Position numbers and translations under genes: made by a program
In this document: one piece after another, positions 7,253 to 13,185 of the stretch
Layout: the number at the start of each line of letters is the position of its first letter
How positions within the stretch are numbered: the first letter of the stretch is position 1
Notes under the pieces: model-generated
What the model was told of the DNA's origin: nothing
Database searches by the model: none
What the model saw: only the letters and a program-made list of their open reading frames with translations
NCBI GenBank assembly: GCA_943323935.2
Contig: CALPJR020000010.1
Span: 1 to 13,185, forward strand
Direction: 5' to 3'
From: Bifidobacterium breve
Lineage (GTDB): Bacteria > Bacteroidota > Bacteroidia > Chitinophagales > Chitinophagaceae
Length of the DNA stretch: 13,185 bases

Positions 7253-8506
7253 ATGGAGCAAAACGCACAACAACTAACCAAAGATCCATTTGCAGCTTTA
7301 AGGATAACTGAGTTTAGGAATTTAATGATTGGACGTTTTTTGTTTATCATGGGACTAAGGATGATGGGCACATTGGTAGGCTGGTGGATCTATGAATTAA
7401 CCAACGAACCTTTTGCCATTGGATTGATTGGTTTAGCAGAAGTCATTCCTGCAGTATCGCTTGCATTATACGCAGGTCATGTGATTGATAAAAGCGAGAA
7501 AAGAAAAATCATTTTAAGAGGCGTTGTGCTCTACTTTATTTGCGCGATTAGTTTGTTACTCTTGTCTTCGGCCTATGGCAAAGCACATTTAGGCAACCTA
7601 CAAATAGCGATTGTCATTTATTTCGTCATCTTTTGTACTGGAATCATTCGTTCATTTACAGGACCTGGTTTTGGTACATTGGTGGGTGAAATTGTACCTA
7701 AAAATTTACTGCAAAATGCCACTACTTGGAGTCAAGGGATGTGGTTGAGCGCCTCTGTAGTAGGACATGCAAGTGTTGGTTTTATGATTGCAGGATTTGG
7801 CATTCATGGTTCTTTAATCCTTGTGGTTTCCTTGGTAGCAATTGGCTTTTTCTTTATCCAAAAAATTAGTGCTAAGCCCCCGCACCCCACTCTGGTAGAA
7901 CAAAAGCCATTAGAAAGTGTGAAAGAAGGATTGCGTTTTGTTTTAAATACAAAAGAATTATTGGGGGCACTATCATTGGACTTATTTGCTGTGCTATTTG
8001 GTGGTGCAGTCGCAATGGTACCCGTATTTGCAAGAGATATTTTAAAAGTAGGCCCAATTGGTTTTGGCTGGCTCAATGCAGCAACTGATATTGGTGCAAT
8101 GTTCATTATTATACTAATTACATTATACCCTGTTACACAAAAACAAGGAAAAAAATTATTACTTGCAGTCGCAGGTTTTGGTGTTTGTATCATTGTATTT
8201 GCATTGTCTAAAATATTTTGGATTTCATTTGCTGCATTATTAATGAGTGGCATTTTAGATGGATTTAGCATGATTGTACGAGGCACCATTGTTCAACTTA
8301 AAACACCTAGTCACATGCGTGGCAGGGTGATGTCTGTGAATTCGATGTTCATCAATAGTAGTAATGAATTAGGACAATTTGAAAGTGGATTAGCAGCAAA
8401 AGCAATGGGTGTCATACCATCGGTGGTATTTGGGGGTGTGATGACCATCTTAGTGGTGATCACTACTTGGTTTAAAGCACCAAAACTAAAAGAAATGGAA
8501 TATTAA
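7253..8506 (+). CDS. Major facilitator superfamily transporter
   Basis: A 417-residue inner-membrane secondary carrier with about twelve hydrophobic helices in two halves, separated by a polar stretch around SAKPPHPTLVEQKPLESV. The loop between helices 2 and 3 holds AGHVIDKSEKRKI (74-86), a form of MFS motif A. The second half has HMRGRVMSVNSMF (354-366), typical of the MFS_3/EntS-like exporter group. Substrate is unknown; relatives include siderophore and drug exporters, and position after folK and a nucleoside kinase is not enough to suggest one. Its TAA stop is immediately adjacent to the stop of the convergent YkgJ-type gene, with no intergenic base, and no terminator hairpin is evident between them. 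Confidence 0.9.
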   Translation: MEQNAQQLTKDPFAALRITEFRNLMIGRFLFIMGLRMMGTLVGWWIYELTNEPFAIGLIGLAEVIPAVSLALYAGHVIDKSEKRKIILRGVVLYFICAISLLLLSSAYGKAHLGNLQIAIVIYFVIFCTGIIRSFTGPGFGTLVGEIVPKNLLQNATTWSQGMWLSASVVGHASVGFMIAGFGIHGSLILVVSLVAIGFFFIQKISAKPPHPTLVEQKPLESVKEGLRFVLNTKELLGALSLDLFAVLFGGAVAMVPVFARDILKVGPIGFGWLNAATDIGAMFIIILITLYPVTQKQGKKLLLAVAGFGVCIIVFALSKIFWISFAALLMSGILDGFSMIVRGTIVQLKTPSHMRGRVMSVNSMFINSSNELGQFESGLAAKAMGVIPSVVFGGVMTILVVITTWFKAPKLKEMEY

Positions 8507-8986
8507 TTATTTTGCAATCAGTGCATTCATGACATCATGCACGATAGGACAAAATTCTGCATTTTTCATTGTAATTGGAATACGTTTGAAAAAAACATCC
8601 TCATCTGTATAAGGAAACCTTTGACAATCGGTTGGGCGATGATCGTAAATGCCACATGCATTGTCATTGCCTAAAAAAGGACAAGGCCTTGTCTTAGAAA
8701 CATAGTCACCCTCTTCGTCCATGCTTAAATACTGATCAATAAATGCGGTCTCTTTCATCCCCATGTATTTACTGATTCTTTTGATGTCTGGCATTTTGAA
8801 TCTTGGGGAATAATTTTTGCAACATCTTGCGCAATCTAAACAATCAATTTTCTCAAAAGCGGCTTCATGCAAGTCTGGCAATTGCTTTAGAATAACACGC
8901 TTGTCCACCCTTTTTAGAAAGTTCTGGAATTTTTTAAGCTGTTCCGGAGCGGGCGTATCGTATAAGTGTTCAGTGTTTGCTTGCAT
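8507..8986 (-). CDS. YkgJ-type cysteine-cluster protein (putative metal/iron-sulfur binding)
   Basis: A 159-residue soluble protein with eight cysteines: C49, C52, C55 and C56 (IDCLDCARCCKNYSPRF), C102, C111 (PCPFLGNDNACGIYDHRP), C121 (TDCQRFP) and C146. This spacing is that of the YkgJ/UPF0153 zinc- or iron-cluster family (CxxCxxCC...CPFL...C.IY..RP..CR.FP), whose biochemical role is not established. The ATG at 8986 was chosen over a TTG at 8998, because the TTG lies against an excellent -7 promoter element. With that promoter the mRNA would have a leader of only a few nucleotides. The gene is divergent from gcvP, and the short shared intergenic region could let the two be controlled together. 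Confidence 0.85.
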   Translation of the reverse strand: MQANTEHLYDTPAPEQLKKFQNFLKRVDKRVILKQLPDLHEAAFEKIDCLDCARCCKNYSPRFKMPDIKRISKYMGMKETAFIDQYLSMDEEGDYVSKTRPCPFLGNDNACGIYDHRPTDCQRFPYTDEDVFFKRIPITMKNAEFCPIVHDVMNALIAK

Positions 8987-8995
8987 AATAGATAA

Positions 8996-9026
8996 CAAAA
9001 GTAAACTATTTAGCCATCATCCACAA
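8996..9026 (-). promoter_or_regulatory. Promoter of the YkgJ-type gene, close match to the Bacteroidota consensus
   Basis: On the minus strand, TTG (9024-9026) is followed after exactly 20 bp by TACTTTTG (8996-9003), a perfect TAnnTTTG. This is the best full promoter in the window. The predicted start near 8989-8992 leaves roughly 3-6 nt before the ATG at 8986, implying a nearly leaderless message. Confidence 0.65.
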
Positions 9027-9085
9027 GCTTTCCCCAATCGTGTAAATTTAACGGCTTATCCCTTTTTATGGCGGCCCTAAAAGCC

Positions 9086-9093
9086 TATCTTTG
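9086..9093 (+). promoter_or_regulatory. Candidate -7 element (TATCTTTG) for gcvP
   Basis: TATCTTTG matches TAnnTTTG exactly. No TTG stands about 20 bp upstream (the region is rich in T), so only the -7 half is clear. A start near 9098-9100 would give a leader of about 27 nt, too short for a glycine riboswitch. The element includes the first base of a GTG at 9093 that would otherwise extend gcvP by 11 codons. Confidence 0.5.
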
Positions 9094-9125
9094 TGCCAAT
9101 TTTTAACCCTTTCAATTCCGTCGAA

Positions 9126-11975
9126 ATGAATCCAAATGGCGCAGAATTTATCCAAAGACATATTGGCCCAAATCCAGTAGATAGTGCAAAAATGTTGAAG
9201 GCAGTTGGAGTGGATACTTTAGCAGCATTAATTGACAAAATTGTACCTGCAAATATTCGCTTAACAAAACCAATGGAGATTCCTGAGGGATTGACCGAGT
9301 TTGAAATGTTGCAATCACTTAAAGCAATTGGTGAGAAAAATATTGTTGCGAAAAATTTTATCGGACAAGGTTATTACGGTACGATCACACCTTCTGTGAT
9401 CCTTAGAAATATATTTGAAAATCCAGGTTGGTATACGCAATACACGCCTTATCAGGCAGAGATTGCACAAGGCCGTTTAGAAAGTTTATTGAACTTTCAA
9501 ACTATGATTTCCGATTTGACTGGCATGGATATTGCGAACGCATCTTTACTAGACGAAGCGACTGCAGCTGCAGAAGCGATGGCCATGATCTTTAACCATA
9601 TCAATAAATCAGATGTCATTAGTCAACCAAAACTATTTGTGGACGAAGCAATTTTTGCACAAACAAAATCTGTTTTGCAAACTAGAGCGACACCTATTGG
9701 TGTGGAATTAGTAACAGGCGATTTTAAGACTGCTGCTATCGATGGTGGCTTCTTTGGTGCGATCCTTCAATATCCAAATGCCAATGGTGCAATCCAAGAC
9801 TATACGAGCTTTATAGACCAAGTACACCAAGCAGGTGGTATGGTGATTTTAGTAGCGGATTTACTTTCATTGACTGTACTAAAAAGTCCAGGGGAATTGA
9901 ATGCAGATGTGGCTGTAGGTAACACACAAAGATTTGGTGTGCCGATGGGATTTGGTGGACCACATGCTGCTTATTTTGCAACTAAAGATGCTTTCAAAAG
10001 AGGTATGCCAGGAAGATTGATTGGGGTAAGCATAGATGCACAGGGTAACCGTGCATTAAGAATGGCATTGCAAACTAGGGAGCAACATATTAAACGTGAA
10101 AAAGCAACTTCTAATATATGTACTGCACAAGCATTACTTGCCAACATGGCCGTGATGTATGCAGTATACCATGGACCTAGAGGATTAAAAGCCATTGCTT
10201 CAAGAGTTCATGCATTGGCGCAAGGATTGGCACAACAATTAGAAAGTTTAGGTGTTCAACAGGTGAATGAATTTTATTTTGACACATTACACCTAACAGG
10301 TTTTGATGCGCATAAATTATTTGAGCTTGCAAACAAGCATGCTGTTAATTTCAACTATTTTACAAATGGAACAGTGTCTATCAGTATAGACGAAACAAGC
10401 TCTGTAAAAGACATCCAATCCATTGTGCACTTGTTTGAAACATTGACAGGTAAAACTGCAAATGCATTGAATGCTGGTATCAAAAACGCAGCTATCCCAG
10501 CGCAATTAGTTAGAACAAGTGATTATTTAACACATCCGGTTTTCAATACGCATCATAGTGAGACACAAATGATGCGCTATATTAAGCAATTAGAGAATAA
10601 AGACCTTTCTTTAAACACGAGCATGATTAGCCTTGGTAGTTGTACCATGAAATTGAACGCTGCAACAGAAATGATTCCAGTGAGTTGGCCTTGTTTTGGT
10701 GGCTTACATCCATTTGCACCAGCAAATCAAACCATCGGCTATCAAGAGATTGTAAAAGAGTTAAGTGCTTACTTATGTCAAACGACTGGATTCACAGCTT
10801 GTAGTTTACAACCTAATAGTGGTGCCCAGGGTGAATATGCAGGTCTACTGACAATTCGTTCATACCATGCAGCCCGAAATGAACCGCATAGAAATATTGT
10901 ATTGATTCCAATTAGTGCACACGGTACCAACCCAGCAAGTGCGGTGATGGCAGGATTCAAAGTAGTGGTTGTAGCATGTGATGCTGCTGGTAATATTGAT
11001 GTTGCCGACCTAACAGAAAAAGCAATTCAGCATAAAGATCATTTAGGTGCATTGATGGTGACTTATCCATCTACACATGGTGTGTTCGAAGAAACGATCA
11101 TGGACATTTGTAATACCATTCACGTAAATGGTGGTATGGTTTACATGGATGGCGCTAACATGAACGCACAGGTTGGATTAACAAGTCCAGGAAATATTGG
11201 TGCCGATGTATGTCACTTGAATTTGCATAAAACATTTGCCATTCCACATGGTGGAGGTGGACCAGGTGTTGGACCAATATGTGTGAATGATAAATTAGCC
11301 CCTTTCTTACCAGGTCATATTAAGAATGGAGATGCAACCAATGCGGTAAGTGGTGCTCCATTAGGATCTGCAAGTATTTTATTAATTAGTTATGCCTACA
11401 TTAAAATGTTAGGTGCAAAAGGATTGGAATTAGCAACTAGCTATGCCATTTTGAATGCAAACTATATGAAATCAAGATTAGAAAAAGCATACACTATTTT
11501 ATACACTAGCAAGAATGGCACATGCGCACACGAATTCATTATTGATTTAAGACCATTTAAATTAACCGCAGGCATTGAAGCCGAAGATGTGGCTAAACGT
11601 TTGATTGATTATGGATTTCACGCGCCAACAATGAGCTTCCCTGTAGCAGGTACCATCATGATTGAGCCTACAGAAAGCGAGGATATGGCAGAATTAGATC
11701 GTTTCTGTGATGCTTTGTTAGCAATACATACCGAAATTGTTGCCATTGAAACAGGCCGTTTTGATAAGTTAGACAACCCATTGAAAAATGCACCACATAC
11801 ACAACATGTGATTTGTGCAAATGAATGGTCACATAGTTATACAAGACAAGAAGCCGCATTCCCATTACCTTATGTTGCGTTGAATAAATTTTGGCCAACA
11901 GTGGCGCGTGTAAACAATACACATGGGGACAGAAACCTTGTTTGTACTTGTGAGCCAGTATCGTCTTATGCATAA
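9126..11975 (+). CDS. gcvP: Glycine dehydrogenase (decarboxylating), P-protein of the glycine cleavage system
   Basis: PLP enzyme that decarboxylates glycine and passes the aminomethyl group to the lipoyl arm of H-protein (GcvH), feeding one-carbon units to tetrahydrofolate via GcvT. It is cytoplasmic. Length is 949 residues from the ATG at 9126, matching the single-chain P-protein (about 950-960) with fused N- and C-terminal halves. Visible: the opening FIQRHIGP, the N-half FIGQGYYGT and [12 protein letters not shown], the C-half start [12 protein letters not shown], and the PLP lysine K702 in [19 protein letters not shown]. The C-terminus reads [13 protein letters not shown], a typical ending, so the gene is complete. 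The alternative GTG at 9093 is disfavoured because a -7 promoter element overlaps it. gcvT, gcvH and lpd are not in this window. Transcription ends at the strong hairpin at 12038-12077. Confidence 0.97.
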   Translation: MNPNGAEFIQRHIGPNPVDSAKMLKAVGVDTLAALIDKIVPANIRLTKPMEIPEGLTEFEMLQSLKAIGEKNIVAKNFIGQGYYGTITPSVILRNIFENPGWYTQYTPYQAEIAQGRLESLLNFQTMISDLTGMDIANASLLDEATAAAEAMAMIFNHINKSDVISQPKLFVDEAIFAQTKSVLQTRATPIGVELVTGDFKTAAIDGGFFGAILQYPNANGAIQDYTSFIDQVHQAGGMVILVADLLSLTVLKSPGELNADVAVGNTQRFGVPMGFGGPHAAYFATKDAFKRGMPGRLIGVSIDAQGNRALRMALQTREQHIKREKATSNICTAQALLANMAVMYAVYHGPRGLKAIASRVHALAQGLAQQLESLGVQQVNEFYFDTLHLTGFDAHKLFELANKHAVNFNYFTNGTVSISIDETSSVKDIQSIVHLFETLTGKTANALNAGIKNAAIPAQLVRTSDYLTHPVFNTHHSETQMMRYIKQLENKDLSLNTSMISLGSCTMKLNAATEMIPVSWPCFGGLHPFAPANQTIGYQEIVKELSAYLCQTTGFTACSLQPNSGAQGEYAGLLTIRSYHAARNEPHRNIVLIPISAHGTNPASAVMAGFKVVVVACDAAGNIDVADLTEKAIQHKDHLGALMVTYPSTHGVFEETIMDICNTIHVNGGMVYMDGANMNAQVGLTSPGNIGADVCHLNLHKTFAIPHGGGGPGVGPICVNDKLAPFLPGHIKNGDATNAVSGAPLGSASILLISYAYIKMLGAKGLELATSYAILNANYMKSRLEKAYTILYTSKNGTCAHEFIIDLRPFKLTAGIEAEDVAKRLIDYGFHAPTMSFPVAGTIMIEPTESEDMAELDRFCDALLAIHTEIVAIETGRFDKLDNPLKNAPHTQHVICANEWSHSYTRQEAAFPLPYVALNKFWPTVARVNNTHGDRNLVCTCEPVSSYA

Positions 11976-12037
11976 ATGAACAAGCTCATTAAAGAAAGAA
12001 ATAGATAGATTTAGTTTGACAGATTTATATAGACCAC

Positions 12038-12077
12038 AAATTAGAGTGGCGCTTCAGATGAAGCGCCACTCTAATTT
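12038..12077. terminator. Bidirectional terminator between gcvP and the XRE regulator
   Basis: A perfect inverted repeat with 18-bp arms (12038-12055 and 12060-12077) and a 4-nt loop AGAT. The core is GC-rich (GAGTGGCGCTTC) and the outer ends are A/T, so an A-tract precedes and a T-tract ends the stem on either strand. It sits between two convergent genes, 62 bp after the gcvP stop and 19 bp after the stop of the regulator, and can serve both. Confidence 0.88.
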
Positions 12078-12096
12078 TACTAAAGAATATACCTGA

Positions 12097-12537
12097 CTAA
12101 GCGTCCATCCTTTTTACAACACTACTACTGCTACTAGTGATAGGGGGATTTCCATTTAACATGAATTCATATAAGCCAATAATTTTCTCCTTGTCACTTA
12201 ATGAGGTTTGGAGTTTATCAAAATCGTTTTCAAGTTTTTTTAATTTCTTGTTTTCACTTGTGTACTTATTTGTAAAGTCTTCCAAAATAATATCGTCTAT
12301 TTGTTGACTTTGCTGTAAGGCCTCTTTTAACATCTGCCCTTCCCCTGTTAGTATCCATAAAATATCAAGTTCAGGATAGGCTTGGTAGATCTTGATTAAG
12401 ATATCTGATCCTACCGATCCTAAATGTTTTAATTGCTTTGAAAAATAGCCATTGGATAAATCAATTTTTTGCTCAAAAGCATGTGGTGAGATTTTTTTGA
12501 AATGAATGAAGACTGCGATTCTTTCGATTGGTTTCAT
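12097..12537 (-). CDS. Small XRE-like helix-turn-helix regulator
   Basis: A 146-residue protein. Residues 1-70 form a helix-turn-helix domain of the Bacteroidota phage-repressor-like XRE group: MKPIERIAVFI, then SPHAFEQKIDLSNGYFSKQL (17-36) as the probable turn and recognition helices, then YPELDILWILTGEGQML (54-70), the family's signature block. Residues about 88-122 (ENKKLKKLENDFDKLQ and following) are strongly charged and likely a coiled coil for dimerisation. The tail holds a run of five serines (135-139) and ends KRMDA. There is no peptidase domain, so it is not a LexA- or CI-type self-cleaving repressor. No phage genes surround it, so a stand-alone regulator or prophage remnant are both possible. 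A palindrome in its leader (12563-12590) suggests autoregulation. Its target genes cannot be told from the window. Confidence 0.82.
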   Translation of the reverse strand: MKPIERIAVFIHFKKISPHAFEQKIDLSNGYFSKQLKHLGSVGSDILIKIYQAYPELDILWILTGEGQMLKEALQQSQQIDDIILEDFTNKYTSENKKLKKLENDFDKLQTSLSDKEKIIGLYEFMLNGNPPITSSSSSVVKRMDA

Positions 12538-12562
12538 GATAATAATATTTAGATGTTAATTG

Positions 12563-12590
12563 AATACGATATTGTTTGCTGTATCGTATT
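12563..12590. promoter_or_regulatory. Palindromic candidate operator upstream of the XRE gene
   Basis: Arms AATACGATA (12563-12571) and TATCGTATT (12582-12590) are perfect inverted repeats of 9 bp separated by 10 bp. The half-site centres are about 19 bp apart, near two helical turns, as expected for a dimeric HTH protein. It lies 25 bp upstream of the regulator's ATG, where binding could block transcription. Assignment to this regulator is inference. Confidence 0.5.
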
Positions 12591-12628
12591 ACTAAATTAC
12601 CTCTATCAATAAAATCATATCCAAAACT

Positions 12629-12652
12629 TAGGCCTCAATTATAGGAGACCTA
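12629..12652 (-). terminator. Possible intrinsic terminator of the ABC-F gene
   Basis: Read on the minus strand, UAGGUCUC pairs with GAGGCCUA across an 8-nt loop (8-bp stem with one G-U pair), followed by AGUUUUGG, a short U-tract. It lies about 30 bp after the ABC-F stop. The U-tract is weak. The same bases are part of a direct repeat (TAGGCCTCA at 12629 and 12651), so a protein-binding role is an alternative. Confidence 0.35.
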
Positions 12653-12659
12653 GGCCTCA
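12629..12659. repeat. Direct repeat TAGGCCTCA, two copies 22 bp apart
   Basis: The 9-mer TAGGCCTCA occurs at 12629-12637 and 12651-12659. The start-to-start distance of 22 bp is about two turns of the helix, placing both on the same face. Each copy includes the palindrome AGGCCT. The repeat lies between the ABC-F stop and the XRE leader and may be a regulatory site or part of a terminator. Confidence 0.5.
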
Positions 12660-12681
12660 TTTTTTAGAAAAAACGAACGAA

Positions 12682-13185
12682 CTATAGTTTTTCGCTTAAT
12701 TCCAACCATCTTAATTCTGCTGCTTCTAATTCGGTTGTAACCGAAGCCAGTGCTGCACTTAAGGCAGTGATTGCAGTATAATCTCCTGTACTATTGTTCA
12801 ATTCATTACTGAGTGTCGCTTTTTTATTTTCTAGTTCAGGCATCGACTTATTCAACTGTTCTAGTTCCAGTTTCTCTTTGTAAGACATTTTTTCAGCTAC
12901 TTTCTTTGGAGCATTGTCTATGGCTGATTCATTTGTTGTATTCTTAACTGATGCAGCCACAGAAGGTTTGACTTCATGCTCTACCTGCGTGGTGATATCG
13001 GAACTTACAGCAGCATAGTTCTGTTTGCTTTTTTCTAAAATCCTAAACTGTGTATAATTACCTGGGTAGTCGCGAATCACCCCATCCCCTTCAAATATAA
13101 ATAAGTGGTCAACCAATTTATCCATGAAATAACGATCATGCGATACCAATAATACACATCCCGCAAAATCAATCAAGAACTGCTC
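12682..13185 (-). CDS. ABC-F family ATPase, C-terminal 167 residues (5' end beyond the right edge)
   Basis: The end of a soluble tandem-ATPase ABC-F protein, a group that acts on ribosomes (translation factors and antibiotic protection), not a transporter. The frame is open to the window edge, reading EQFLIDFAGCVLLVSHDRYF, so the second nucleotide-binding domain is cut after its Walker B. The H-loop SHDR is present, then DKLVDHLFIFEGDGVIRDYPGNYTQF, typical of the Uup branch. A polar linker follows, then a charged C-terminal segment (MSYKEKLELEQLNKSMPELENKKATLSNEL onward, ending LELSEKL) that fits the Uup-type coiled-coil DNA/RNA-binding tail. Uup is the closest match I recall, but Walker motifs and the first domain are not visible, so subfamily is uncertain. 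Both starts near the edge are internal codons, not real starts. Confidence 0.88.
   Translation of the reverse strand, partial: EQFLIDFAGCVLLVSHDRYFMDKLVDHLFIFEGDGVIRDYPGNYTQFRILEKSKQNYAAVSSDITTQVEHEVKPSVAASVKNTTNESAIDNAPKKVAEKMSYKEKLELEQLNKSMPELENKKATLSNELNNSTGDYTAITALSAALASVTTELEAAELRWLELSEKL

Noticed and set aside
7804..8289. Open frame of 161 codons on the - strand
   Set aside because: Antisense to the MFS gene. The protein is low-complexity and rich in N, P and T, as expected of a reversed membrane-protein frame.
9094..9125. Glycine riboswitch upstream of gcvP
   Set aside because: The space between the likely transcription start and the ATG is under 30 nt, with no tandem aptamer sequence further upstream.
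11668..11973. Open frame of 101 codons on the - strand
   Set aside because: Antisense to the conserved C-terminus of GcvP, with no recognisable features.
1..13185. CRISPR array, transposon ends, tRNA or rRNA genes
   Set aside because: No regular repeat-spacer pattern, no transposase-like protein and no cloverleaf or rRNA signature was seen on reading both strands. A dedicated RNA search was not possible.

Overview
The window reads as a low-GC chromosomal segment from a member of the Bacteroidota. Protein style (SppA, QueG, the MFS carrier, GcvP and the XRE regulator resemble Chitinophagaceae versions), the near absence of Shine-Dalgarno sequences, and several copies of the Bacteroidota -7 promoter element TAnnTTTG support this. 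The family-level guess (Chitinophagaceae, Sediminibacterium-like) is from memory of protein style and was not searched. Most of the window is core metabolism and housekeeping. I see no insertion sequence, phage, tRNA, rRNA or CRISPR array.

Layout, left to right. (1) The first 377 codons of clpB run leftward off the edge, with a candidate promoter just upstream. (2) A divergent + strand pair follows: a small two-helix membrane protein that looks like a potassium-channel pore with an altered filter, and queG (epoxyqueuosine reductase), which starts at a TTG overlapping the stop of the first gene. (3) A - strand operon converges on it: sppA, then an ABC-2 type permease, then a membrane-anchored SRPBCC protein, with gaps of 5 and 1 bp. 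(4) Divergent from sppA is a + strand cluster: folK (folate synthesis), a deoxynucleoside kinase (nucleotide salvage) and an MFS exporter. (5) A YkgJ-type cysteine-cluster protein on the - strand abuts the MFS stop and is divergent from gcvP, the complete glycine dehydrogenase; both have TAnnTTTG elements in the shared intergenic region. (6) gcvP converges on a small XRE-type regulator, with a perfect 18-bp inverted repeat (bidirectional terminator) between them. The regulator has a palindromic candidate operator in its leader. (7) The C-terminal end of an ABC-F ATPase enters from the right edge on the - strand.

Several genes have longer open frames that begin at TTG or GTG. For the kinase, the YkgJ protein and gcvP, the extended start codon lies inside or against a -7 promoter element, so I chose the downstream ATG. 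No convincing new multi-gene system is visible. The items most worth a second look are the channel-like protein with a GMGPV filter, the XRE operator, and the sppA-permease-SRPBCC operon, which has no ATPase gene.
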